Origin: an uncultured Collinsella sp.
Lineage (GTDB): Bacteria > Actinomycetota > Coriobacteriia > Coriobacteriales > Coriobacteriaceae
Reading direction: 5' to 3'
NCBI GenBank assembly: GCA_934654775.1
Contig: CAKUGR010000002.1
Span: forward strand, 62,001-126,000
Length of the DNA: 64,000 bases
Below are positions 16,625-24,780 of this stretch, piece after piece; the stretch's first letter is position 1, and the number at the start of each line of letters is the position of its first letter. A model generated the notes under the pieces. That model was not told where the DNA came from and did no database searches. It saw nothing but the letters and a program-made list of their open reading frames with translations. A program made the translations under genes and the position numbers.

Positions 16625-17538
16625 TACAGCACGCCCCCGATCATCAACAGCAGCTGTGCGGTAATGCAGCCAAAGATGAGCGAATCGCTGCGGTCGAGCA
16701 TGCCGCCGTGGCCCGGGATGAGATTACCGGAATCTTTGACGCCCACACCGCGCTTGATACGTGACTCGATGAGGTCGCCGATAACGCCCAGGATGGAGAC
16801 GACCACGCCGCACAGCAGTGCATAGGGCAGGCTCAGCTTATAGAAGTGCGTCGCCCACAGGATGAGCCAGATCAAGACAGAGCCCAAAATGCCGCCGACA
16901 AAGCCTTCCCAGCTCTTTTTGGGAGAGATCTTGGGGACCATCTTATGCTTACCGATGCGGCTGCCCACGATGTAGGCAAACGAGTCGGAGACCCAAAGGG
17001 ACGCACAAACGCCCACTGAAAGCAGAGCGCCGGCAAAACCGGGCACGGCATCGCGCAGCAGCACGATAGCCGACAGCATAAAGCCAGTGTAGATAGGGCC
17101 CATGAGCGTCACGGCAACGTCAGAGATGCGAGTGCGCGGAGACCAGACATACCAGATACCAACCGCAAGCATCAAAGCGAACAGCAGGGCGTTCAACAGC
17201 AGCGAATCGCCCAGCGCCGAGAGCGGAAAGAGCACGGCGGCAGCGATACCAAGGCGCTCGTTGGCAACCTTGCCGTCGAGCCTCGTCATGCGGAAGAACT
17301 CATAGCAGCACAGACCGCTCATGACGGACACGAAGATGGCCGTGGGCACAATACCCAAAACCAGACACAGGATAAAGACAACGGCATAGACGATACCGGC
17401 GGCGGCACGGGTGATAAAGCCCGCCAGCCAAGAACCGGAGCCGCTCTTCGCCGCAGGCGCTCCCGCAGTGGCAGCCTTACGCGCAGGCCTCGCGGAAGTA
17501 GGCGCCTTGGGAGCGGATGCCTTGGGACGTTCGGACAC
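16624..17538 (-). CDS. cdsA: Phosphatidate cytidylyltransferase
   Basis: Membrane enzyme that makes CDP-diacylglycerol from CTP and phosphatidate. The CDS signature is seen near the C-terminus: KISPKKSWEG at about residue 210 and GVKDSGNLIPGHGGMLDR at about 270, with about eight hydrophobic segments. Residues 1-35 are an Ala/Pro/Lys/Ser-rich, probably disordered cytoplasmic tail. The GTG start has GAGGAGG 7 nt upstream. It lies between uppS and dxr in the usual order. Confidence 0.94.
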   Translation of the reverse strand: MSERPKASAPKAPTSARPARKAATAGAPAAKSGSGSWLAGFITRAAAGIVYAVVFILCLVLGIVPTAIFVSVMSGLCCYEFFRMTRLDGKVANERLGIAAAVLFPLSALGDSLLLNALLFALMLAVGIWYVWSPRTRISDVAVTLMGPIYTGFMLSAIVLLRDAVPGFAGALLSVGVCASLWVSDSFAYIVGSRIGKHKMVPKISPKKSWEGFVGGILGSVLIWLILWATHFYKLSLPYALLCGVVVSILGVIGDLIESRIKRGVGVKDSGNLIPGHGGMLDRSDSLIFGCITAQLLLMIGGVL

Positions 17539-17540
17539 GA

Positions 17541-18335
17541 TTAAGCCTCCTCGGTCTTACTCAGTCCACCAAACCTACGGTCGCGACCCTGGAAGGTCAA
17601 AATGGCGTCGACAAGGCCCCAACGATCAAAGTCGGGCCAATAGGTATCGGTGACATAGAACTCGGAATAGGCGACCTGCCACAGCAGGTAGTTCGAAAGA
17701 CGCAACTCGCCAGAAGTGCGAATCACGAGCTCCGGATCGGGAAGACCGGCGGTGTACAGGTGCGAAGCAACCATATTGTCGTCTACCGTGGCAGGATCGA
17801 TCTTGCCGGCGGCGGCATCAAGTGCAATCTGGCGGACAGCGCGGGTGATCTCGGCACGGGCACCGTAGTTGACGGCCAGCGCCAGCGTCATACCGGTATG
17901 GTCGGCGCACTCGGCAAGGCCGCGCTCAAACACGTCGCGGGTCTTCTTGGGCAGCGCGGAAATATCGCCCAAAAAGACAACGCGAACGTTCTCGCGCTTA
18001 AGCAGCGGCAGCTCATCGATAAACGTTTTGGCAAACAGGTGCATCAGAACGTTGACTTCGTGCTGCGGGCGATTCCAGTTTTCAGTCGAAAACGCATAGG
18101 CCGAAAGCACGTCGACGCCCAGGCGCACGCAGGCGGTAATGATCTCGCGCAGCGAGACGATGCCAGCCTTGTGGCCTTCGGTGCGGGCAAGACCGCGTGC
18201 CGTGGCCCAACGGCCGTTGCCGTCCATGATGCACGAAATATGGTGCGGAATGTTATTGAGGTCAAGGTCGGAAAAACCGACGCCCGCAGGGGCGTCGGCA
18301 AAGTACTCGACCAGTTTATGCTCGTCGTATTGCAC
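17541..18335 (-). CDS. uppS: Isoprenyl transferase (undecaprenyl diphosphate synthase)
   Basis: Cis-prenyltransferase that builds the C55 lipid carrier for cell wall synthesis. Seen: the catalytic aspartate in CIMDGNGRWA near residue 38, then GHKAG, AFSTENWNRP near 80, and the C-terminal DPELVIRTSGELRLSNYLLWQ followed by SEFY. All conserved regions of the Z-type family are present. A GTG start overlaps no other gene; GGAG lies 7 nt before it across the frr stop. Confidence 0.95.
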   Translation of the reverse strand: MQYDEHKLVEYFADAPAGVGFSDLDLNNIPHHISCIMDGNGRWATARGLARTEGHKAGIVSLREIITACVRLGVDVLSAYAFSTENWNRPQHEVNVLMHLFAKTFIDELPLLKRENVRVVFLGDISALPKKTRDVFERGLAECADHTGMTLALAVNYGARAEITRAVRQIALDAAAGKIDPATVDDNMVASHLYTAGLPDPELVIRTSGELRLSNYLLWQVAYSEFYVTDTYWPDFDRWGLVDAILTFQGRDRRFGGLSKTEEA

Positions 18336-18336
18336 C

Positions 18337-18873
18337 TTAGATCTCCATGACCTCGGCTTCTTTTTCCTTCAAAAGCTCCTCGACCTTGGCGACATACTCA
18401 TCGGTATGCTTCTGGACCTTGGCCTGCTCGCGACGGACATCGTCCTCGGTGAGCTCCTCGTCGCGCTCGAGCTTGTTGTTAAAGTCGCGGCGGATGTTGC
18501 GGATGGAGACCTTCGCCTGCTCGGCGTACTCGCGGCACTCCTTAACGAGCTCGCGACGACGCTCCTCGGTGGGAGCCGGGAACGGCAGACGTACGACGGT
18601 ACCATCGGAGTTGGGGGTAATGCCCAGGTCGGAGGCACTGATGGCCTTAACGATGGCATTGATGAGCGCCTTATCCCACGGCTCGATAAGCAGCATGTGG
18701 GCCTCAGGGGTCTTAACAGCGGCAACCTGCGTAACGGGCGTAGGAACACCGTAGTAGTCGACGGTAATGTCGGACAGGATGTTGGCGTTAGCGCGACCAG
18801 TGCGGACCTTGGAGAAGTTGTGCTTGAGGGACTCGAGCGACTTGTCCATGTGGGCGGTGATGTTCTCTGCCAT
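18337..18873 (-). CDS. frr: Ribosome recycling factor
   Basis: Works with EF-G to split post-termination ribosomes. The product has 178 residues, a few short of the usual 185, with the deletion apparently at the N-terminal helix start (it opens MAENITAHMDKSLESLK). The RTGRANANIL signature near residue 27, LPFPAPTEERR near 97 and the C-terminal coiled coil rich in Glu and Lys are intact. AGGAGG in the end of pyrH gives the ATG start. Confidence 0.96.
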   Translation of the reverse strand: MAENITAHMDKSLESLKHNFSKVRTGRANANILSDITVDYYGVPTPVTQVAAVKTPEAHMLLIEPWDKALINAIVKAISASDLGITPNSDGTVVRLPFPAPTEERRRELVKECREYAEQAKVSIRNIRRDFNNKLERDEELTEDDVRREQAKVQKHTDEYVAKVEELLKEKEAEVMEI

Positions 18874-18875
18874 GC

Positions 18876-19598
18876 TTAATCCTCCTGATAGACGAGCGTG
18901 CCGACGGGCTCACCCGCGAGCGCGCGCTTGACGGTGTCCTCGCCATCGATGTTGAGGACCAAAATGGGCATACGGTTGTCCTGGCAAAGAGCCGTAGCCG
19001 TAGAATCCATAACCTGCAGGCCGCGGACGAGCACCTCGTGATAGGTGATCTTGTCAAATCGGACGGCGTCGGAGCACTTGACGGGATCCTTGTCGTAGAT
19101 ACCGTCGACTTTGGTGGCCTTGATCAAAATCTCAGCACCGATCTCGCAGGCGCGAAGGGCCGCGGCGGTGTCAGTCGTAAAGTACGGATTACCCGATCCA
19201 GCGGCAAAGATAACAACATTGCCCTTGGACAGGTGGTTGATGGCACGACGGCGAATATAGGGCTCGCAGATCTCGTTCATCTGGATAGCGCTCATCACGC
19301 GGCAGGGAACATCGTTGTGCTCAAAGGCATCCTGCAGGGCAAGCGCATTCATGACAGTAGCGAGCATGCCCATGTAATCGGCCTGGGCGCGCTCCATACC
19401 GCCGGCAGCGCCGGCCATGCCACGGAAAATGTTGCCGCCGCCGACAACGACGCCAACCTCATGGCCAACAGCGAGCAGCTCCTTGACCTGCTTGGCAAGA
19501 TGATCGGTAACCTTGGGGTCGATGCCGTAGTTGCCATCGCCCATCAGCGCTTCGCCGGAGAGCTTCAGAAGCACGCGTTTATATCGGATGTCGGACAA
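18876..19598 (-). CDS. pyrH: Uridylate kinase
   Basis: Hexameric bacterial UMP kinase of the amino acid kinase fold, making UDP. Seen: KLSGEAL near residue 12, the [11 protein letters not shown] loop near 52, [14 protein letters not shown] near 132 and [13 protein letters not shown] near 160. The TTG start at 19598 is supported by AGGAGG 6 nt upstream. It begins a transcript after the tsf terminator and functionally links to the pyr operon at the left end of the window. Confidence 0.96.
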   Translation of the reverse strand: MSDIRYKRVLLKLSGEALMGDGNYGIDPKVTDHLAKQVKELLAVGHEVGVVVGGGNIFRGMAGAAGGMERAQADYMGMLATVMNALALQDAFEHNDVPCRVMSAIQMNEICEPYIRRRAINHLSKGNVVIFAAGSGNPYFTTDTAAALRACEIGAEILIKATKVDGIYDKDPVKCSDAVRFDKITYHEVLVRGLQVMDSTATALCQDNRMPILVLNIDGEDTVKRALAGEPVGTLVYQED

Positions 19599-19656
19599 AG
19601 CGATCCTCCTTTAATTAGACTCACAACATAATATCAAAGGCTTAACGGAGAGCCAT

Positions 19657-19692
19657 GAAAAAGCAGGCTGTGAGTAAAACCCACAGCCTGCT
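19657..19692 (-). terminator. rpsB-tsf terminator
   Basis: AGCAGGCTGTG (minus strand, 19692-19682) pairs with CACAGCCTGCT (19672-19662) and is followed by TTTTTC. It separates tsf from pyrH, though read-through is likely given the compact spacing. Confidence 0.85.
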
Positions 19693-19715
19693 CATTACCA
19701 GCTACAAGAGCTTAT

Positions 19716-20585
19716 TTACTCGCCACGGACCAGACGGTCAAAGGCAACGACGGTAATGGTGTCGCCGAGCTCCTTGGAGACCTGCTCAGCGTACTTCTTG
19801 ATGGTGAGGGAGCTGTCCTTGATGAACTCCTGCTCGGTGAGCACGGACTGCTTGTAGAACTTCTCCAGACGGCCAACAGCCATCTTCTCCTGGATAGCCT
19901 CGGGCTTGCCGGACTCGGCAGCCTGAGCCATGTAGATCTGCTTCTCGTGCTCGACGGTCTCGGCCGGAACCTGATCGCGGGTAGCGCAGATCGGGGCGAC
20001 GGCGGCAACCTGAAGGGCAACGTCGTGAGCAAAGGTCTTGAAGGACTCAGCCTGAGCGGTCTCGGCCTTCTCGAAAGCGAACTCGACGAGGACGCCGATC
20101 TTACCACCCATGTGGATGTAAGAAGCGAGAGCGCCGTTCTCGGCCTTGCGGGCGGCGAAACGGGAAATCTTCATGTTCTCGCCCATGATGTGAATCATCT
20201 CGGTGAGCTCGGAGGAAACGGTCTCCTCGCCCATCGGCTTCTCGAGCAGAGCGTCGACGTCAGCAGGCTCGGTGGTAGCGACAACCTCAGCGACCTTGGA
20301 AGCAAAGCCGGTAAACTTGGCGTTGGAGCCAACGAAGTCGGTCTCGCAGGAGAGCTCGAGCAGAGCGCCGGTCTTGCCGTCCTCAGAGACGAACGCAGCG
20401 ACAGCGCCCTCGTTGGTCTCACGGCCAGCCTTCTTGGCAGCCTTGGCGAGGCCGTTCTTGCGCAGAACGTCGACAGCGGCGTCCATGTCGCCGTCAGCCT
20501 CGACGAGAGCCTTCTTGCACTCCATCATCGGGGAGTCGGTCATCTCGCGGAGCTGCTTGACCATAGCGGCGGTAATCTGGGCCAT
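19716..20585 (-). CDS. tsf: Elongation factor Ts
   Basis: Nucleotide exchange factor for EF-Tu. The N-terminal UBA-like region (residues 1-50) carries the TD-x8-KKAL signature (TDSPMMECKKALVEA). The core contains GALLELSCETDFV near residue 75 and HIAA-type segments replaced by AAVAPICATRDQVPAE. The 289 residues are typical. The ATG at 20585 has AAAGGA 6 nt upstream; a longer start at 20600 lacks support. It follows rpsB. Confidence 0.96.
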   Translation of the reverse strand: MAQITAAMVKQLREMTDSPMMECKKALVEADGDMDAAVDVLRKNGLAKAAKKAGRETNEGAVAAFVSEDGKTGALLELSCETDFVGSNAKFTGFASKVAEVVATTEPADVDALLEKPMGEETVSSELTEMIHIMGENMKISRFAARKAENGALASYIHMGGKIGVLVEFAFEKAETAQAESFKTFAHDVALQVAAVAPICATRDQVPAETVEHEKQIYMAQAAESGKPEAIQEKMAVGRLEKFYKQSVLTEQEFIKDSSLTIKKYAEQVSKELGDTITVVAFDRLVRGE

Positions 20586-20630
20586 TGTGGTTCCTTTCAA
20601 AGAGATGAAAAAGAATGAACTAAGACTGAT

Positions 20631-21359
20631 TTACTCGGCCTTGGGCTCAGCGGCCATCTCGGCCTCGGAGACCTGCTCCTTGCCGGAGCCAGCGAGGCAG
20701 GCGTCAGCCATGAGCTCGCACATAAGGGTGACAGCGGAGATAGCGTCATCGTTGCAGGGGATGCCGTACTCGACCTCGTCGGGATCGGAGTTGGTGTCGA
20801 TCAGAGCGACGACGGGGATGTTCAGGCGCTGGGCCTCCTTGATGGCGTTCTCCTCGCGCTTGGTGTCGATAACGAAGAGAGCCTGGGGCAGGCCCTTCAT
20901 GTCGCGGGCGCCACCGAGGTTGGTCTGGAGCTTGGTGAGCTCCTTGCCGAGCACAGCCTGCTCCTTCTTGGGGAGCACTGCCATGCGGCCGTCCTCGACC
21001 ATGGCCTCGAGCTCCTCCATGCGGTTGATGCGGGAGCGGATGGTGACGAAGTTGGTCAGCATGCCGCCGAGCCAACGCTGGTTGATGTAAGGCATGTTGG
21101 CGCGCTCAGCGGCGTTCTTGACGGCCTCCTGAGCCTGCTTCTTGGTGCCGACGAACAGCACGTTGCCACCCTTGGCGACGTTCTTGACGAAGGTGTAGGC
21201 CTGGTCGGCGTCAAGGATGGTCTGCTTGAGGTCGAGGATGTAGATGCCGTTGCGCTCACCGAAGATGAACGGCTTCATCTTGGGGTTCCAGCGACGGGTC
21301 TGGTGACCGAAGTGGCAGCCGGCCTCGAGCAGGGTGCGGATATTAATCTTGGTAGCCAT
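20631..21359 (-). CDS. rpsB: 30S ribosomal protein S2
   Basis: Small-subunit protein of 242 residues. Seen: the opening [19 protein letters not shown], the [10 protein letters not shown] segment near 65, [12 protein letters not shown] near 92, and [12 protein letters not shown] near 180. The last 20 residues are Ala/Glu-rich. The ATG is set by AGGAGG 6 nt upstream. A well-formed promoter lies about 140 nt before the start, and the intervening leader may be where S2 controls its own synthesis. Confidence 0.97.
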   Translation of the reverse strand: MATKINIRTLLEAGCHFGHQTRRWNPKMKPFIFGERNGIYILDLKQTILDADQAYTFVKNVAKGGNVLFVGTKKQAQEAVKNAAERANMPYINQRWLGGMLTNFVTIRSRINRMEELEAMVEDGRMAVLPKKEQAVLGKELTKLQTNLGGARDMKGLPQALFVIDTKREENAIKEAQRLNIPVVALIDTNSDPDEVEYGIPCNDDAISAVTLMCELMADACLAGSGKEQVSEAEMAAEPKAE

Positions 21360-21500
21360 GTTAAACCTCCTGTGGTTTGCCTCCGCGCGGGGTCATCCTC
21401 CAAAACCAACCCGGACATGTGCTACCAAAGCCCGGGCACCACGGTATGAAGTAGCCGCGCGTGCGTGATAAAAACCTGTTGCCGTGAAGCAACCCGATGA

Positions 21501-21529
21501 ATGATAGCAGGATTACCTCTTCCTGCCAA
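21501..21529 (-). promoter_or_regulatory. rpsB promoter
   Basis: On the minus strand TTGGCA (21529-21524), a 17-bp spacer and TATCAT (21506-21501) form a good sigma-70 type promoter. The predicted leader of about 135 nt (21360-21494) has GC-rich inverted segments but no ORF that I would call. Confidence 0.75.
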
Positions 21530-21575
21530 CCCGCAATCAAAACCACACACCTAAGCGCAACGCGAGCCGCACAGC

Positions 21576-22418
21576 TTACTCGCCCCGGGGATGGGCCTGG
21601 GTCACGGCGCGCTTAAGCCGGTCGGGCGTGAGATGCGTGTAGATCTGCGTCGTGGACAGGCTCGCATGCCCGAGCAGCTCTTGAACCGAACGCAGGTCCG
21701 CGCCGCCCTCAAGCAGATCGGTCGCAAACGTATGACGCATCGCATGCGGGGCGATGTCGGCCGGAATCCCGGCGAGCGTCGCCAGCATATGGAACCGTCG
21801 TCTGAGCATAGCAGCACTCAAACGGTTGCCGCGCGCAGAAATAAACAGCGGATGCAAGCCGGCTGCGGCTTCGCGGCGCTTTGCCTGCGCGAGCAGCGCC
21901 GGTCTCCCCTCCTCGACATAGGTGCGCGTCGCCTCGAGTGCGCGACGATACAGAGGAACGATACGCTCCTTGCTCCCCTTGCCCCATAGCCGCAGCGTGC
22001 GCTCGGACCATGAGATGGATTCCACATTGAGCGCCGCAAGCTCTGAGATGCGCGCACCGGATGCATAAAGAAGCTCGAGCATCGTCGCATCGCGCAATCC
22101 GGCGGGCGTTGCGGTGTCGGGGGCTTTGAGGAGCGCCTCCACCTGTTGGGTCGTCAGCACGCCGGGCAGGTCGCGCGGCAGCTTGGGCGAGGAAATCGCC
22201 GAGATCGCATCACCCTCCACGATTCCCTCGGCAGCCATCCAACGATAGAACGACCGAATAGCCGACAGATGTGCCGCAAGGGTGCGAGGCGCCACCCGCT
22301 CGCGCGAAAGCTCGGCCAAATACGCGCGGACGGTACGCACGTCGGCCATACGCGCATCGACACCCGTACGTTCGCACCAGGCGGCAAAGCGCTCCAACCG
22401 CGATCCATAGGCAGTCAC
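21576..22418 (-). CDS. xerC: Tyrosine recombinase, XerC type
   Basis: Site-specific recombinase of the XerC/D family, expected to resolve chromosome dimers. The catalytic domain is complete: Arg in SGARISELAAL, the HAMRHTFATDLLEGG box, GHASLSTTQIYTHL with His and the nucleophilic Tyr. The first standard start is the GTG at 22418, giving 280 residues, but the same frame continues upstream to 22496 with a stretch (DSFIAYIARVEGLSPNT) that matches the first helix of the Xer core-binding domain. No ATG, GTG or TTG exists there; an ATA at 22496 lies 9 nt after GGAGG. The true protein is probably about 306 residues. Confidence 0.88.
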   Translation of the reverse strand: MTAYGSRLERFAAWCERTGVDARMADVRTVRAYLAELSRERVAPRTLAAHLSAIRSFYRWMAAEGIVEGDAISAISSPKLPRDLPGVLTTQQVEALLKAPDTATPAGLRDATMLELLYASGARISELAALNVESISWSERTLRLWGKGSKERIVPLYRRALEATRTYVEEGRPALLAQAKRREAAAGLHPLFISARGNRLSAAMLRRRFHMLATLAGIPADIAPHAMRHTFATDLLEGGADLRSVQELLGHASLSTTQIYTHLTPDRLKRAVTQAHPRGE

Positions 22419-22492
22419 CGTATTGGGAGAGAGCCCCTCGACACGGGCGATGTAGGCGATAAACGAGTCGACGGTATCGTACAGGTCAAAGG

Positions 22493-23830
22493 CTATGACC
22501 GGTCGCCTCCAAACAAGTCGGAACGCGTGGCCAAGTAGGCATCGAGGGCCTCGAGGGCGCGATCCGCATAAGCCCGGTAGCGGTCGCGCTTACTGCGGCG
22601 CTTGCCGTCCTCGAGCGGCGGCACCAGACCAAAATTGACATGCATGGGCTGGTAGCCCACAGTTGCCGGATCGGTCGCATAGCCCACGAGCGCACCCAGG
22701 GCGCCCACGCGAGGAAGCTCTATAGAAGCCGCACCGATAGCCTCGGCATAGGTGTTAAGCGCAGCAAGCAGACCGGTCGCCACCGCTTCCATGTACCCCT
22801 CGGTGCCGGTGATCTGACCGGCGAGGCGCACACCCGTGCCAGGCACGGCAAAGGTGCCGTCAAGGACATGCGGCGCATCGACAAAGGTATTGCGGTGCAT
22901 GACGCCATAGCGGAAGAACTCGGCATGCTCCAAACCGGGAACCATATGGAAGACACGCTTTTGCTCGCCAAAGGTCAGATTAGTCTGGAAGCCCACCAGG
23001 TTATAGGCGGTCTTTTCCTTGTTTTCGGCACGCAGCTGAATCGCCGCCCAGGGACGACGTCCGGTTCGCGGGTCGGTGAGGCCGACGGGCTTCATGGCGC
23101 CAAAGCGGATAGCATCCTTACCGGTACGGGCGACCTCCTCGGCGGGCTGACAGGCCTGGAAGAGGTCGCCGCCCTCAAAGTCCTTGAGCACCACGCGGTC
23201 GGCGGTGGTGAGTGCCTCGATAAAGGCCTCGTACTCCTCCTTGTTGAGCGGAGCGTTGAGATAGTCGCCGCTCCCCTGCTCCTCATAGCGCGACTGCGAG
23301 AACAGCACGTCCATATCGAGCGTGGAGGCATCGACAATTGGCGCGGCAGCGTCAAAGAACGCCAAGGAGTCGCCGCCGACGAGCTTCATGACCTCTTCGC
23401 TCAATGCCGGCGAACACAGCGGGCCCGCGGCAATGACCACGTGGCCCTCGGGAATCTGCGTGACCTCGCCGTGCACGACCTCGATATTGGGTCGGGCGGC
23501 CACCTCGGCCTCGACAAGCTCAGAAAACTTGACGCGGTCGACCGCCAGGGCACCGCCAGCGGGAACGGCCGCACGATGGGCGCAATCGAGCAACACCGAA
23601 CCCATGCGCTCGAGCTCGGCCTTTAGTAGGCCAGCAGCGGAATCCGGACGGGTCGACTTAAACGAATTTGAGCAGACGAGCTCGGCCAAGTGATCGGTAT
23701 GGTGGGCCGGAGAGCTCACCTGGGGCCGCATCTCGCACAGCTTTACGGCAAACCCGCGATCAGCCAGCTGGATCGCACATTCCGAACCCGCCAGACCGCC
23801 ACCGATAACCGTTACCTGATCGAACTGCAT
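22493..23830 (-). CDS. trmFO: Methylenetetrahydrofolate-tRNA uracil-5- methyltransferase (TrmFO)
   Basis: Folate- and FAD-dependent enzyme that makes ribothymidine at tRNA position 54. Seen: the FAD-binding VIGGGLAGSECA at the N-terminus, ELVCSNSFKS near 52, the CDCAHRAAVPAGGALAVDR-like region near 85, FGAMKPVGLTDPRTG near 245, and the C-terminal GYQPMHVNFGL. The ATG at 23830 follows AAAGG by 9 nt; a TTG two codons earlier is too close to it. It overlaps the xerC frame by 4 nt. Confidence 0.95.
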   Translation of the reverse strand: MQFDQVTVIGGGLAGSECAIQLADRGFAVKLCEMRPQVSSPAHHTDHLAELVCSNSFKSTRPDSAAGLLKAELERMGSVLLDCAHRAAVPAGGALAVDRVKFSELVEAEVAARPNIEVVHGEVTQIPEGHVVIAAGPLCSPALSEEVMKLVGGDSLAFFDAAAPIVDASTLDMDVLFSQSRYEEQGSGDYLNAPLNKEEYEAFIEALTTADRVVLKDFEGGDLFQACQPAEEVARTGKDAIRFGAMKPVGLTDPRTGRRPWAAIQLRAENKEKTAYNLVGFQTNLTFGEQKRVFHMVPGLEHAEFFRYGVMHRNTFVDAPHVLDGTFAVPGTGVRLAGQITGTEGYMEAVATGLLAALNTYAEAIGAASIELPRVGALGALVGYATDPATVGYQPMHVNFGLVPPLEDGKRRSKRDRYRAYADRALEALDAYLATRSDLFGGDRS

Positions 23831-23844
23831 CTGCAAACACCTTT

Positions 23845-24780
23845 CTAATTGACACGCTTTCCATTGTGACCGAAGGGCGTCTGGGCGTGAAGCGCAAACT
23901 TTGAGGGCGCATACCTTCCATCCATCATGCGTTCGATAAGGCCCTCGAGCTCGAGCGAGCCCAAGAGCTTGAGCACGCCGACAGCATCAAGCGAGACGAG
24001 CGCGGCAATGTCGTCGACCTTGAGCGGTGAGGCGATAAGCGCATGCATCACGGCCTGCTGCGTGGGGTCCAGATCGGCAATACCGGGTGCATCGGGACGC
24101 GAGTAACGCAGCGTGCCGTAGATGCGCGAGATGGCCATCTCGATTGATTCCTCGTCGATGATGCAGCAGGCACCATTCGCAATGAGGTAATTCGTGCCAC
24201 GCGACTCGGGCGATAGGATGGAGCCCGGCGCTGCAAGTAGCTCTCGACCCAAGTCCATAGCGGCTTCCGCCGTGGAGAACGTACCCGAGGGCATGCCCGC
24301 CTCGGAAACAAAGAGTGCCTGCGACAAGGCGGCAATAACGCGATTGCGCCGCGGAAAGGCGAACTTACGCGGTCCCATACCCCACGGCGAAATCGAAACG
24401 ACCGCGCCACCCGTATCGAGTGTACGCGTGATGAGGCCGGCGCTCGAGCGCGGATAGACAACATCAGCACCGGTACCCAGTACCACGACGTGCTTGCCCC
24501 CGGCGTTGACCGCAGCCCAACCCGAGGCCTGGTCGCAGCCGACCGCACCGCCCGAGACCACCGTCACTCCCGCCTCAACCGCCACCTTGGCCGCAAGTTC
24601 TGCCACGGCGAGACCGTACGGCGACGCCTTGCGTGCACCGATGATGGATAGCGCAGGCGTCGAAAGCACCTCGGCGTTGCCGCGCACATAGAGCGTCTGG
24701 GGTACATCAGAAAGCTCTAAAACGGTCTCGGGATACAACGCATCACCTGGATGCAGTTCGAAGGTCCCCTCGGCCATCAT
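23845..24780 (-). CDS. dprA: DNA processing protein DprA
   Basis: Rossmann-fold protein that loads RecA on incoming single-stranded DNA in transformation. Seen: SIIGARKASPYG, VVSGGAVGCDQ, VLGTGADVVYP and FPRRNRVIAALS, in family order, then a C-terminal winged helix (residues 250-300, DPTQQAVMHAL onward) like other long DprA. No N-terminal SAM domain is present. Two adjacent ATGs (24780 and 24777) follow AGGAGG; the first overlaps the comM stop. With comM next to it, it suggests a competence or recombination role. Confidence 0.92.
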   Translation of the reverse strand: MMAEGTFELHPGDALYPETVLELSDVPQTLYVRGNAEVLSTPALSIIGARKASPYGLAVAELAAKVAVEAGVTVVSGGAVGCDQASGWAAVNAGGKHVVVLGTGADVVYPRSSAGLITRTLDTGGAVVSISPWGMGPRKFAFPRRNRVIAALSQALFVSEAGMPSGTFSTAEAAMDLGRELLAAPGSILSPESRGTNYLIANGACCIIDEESIEMAISRIYGTLRYSRPDAPGIADLDPTQQAVMHALIASPLKVDDIAALVSLDAVGVLKLLGSLELEGLIERMMDGRYAPSKFALHAQTPFGHNGKRVN

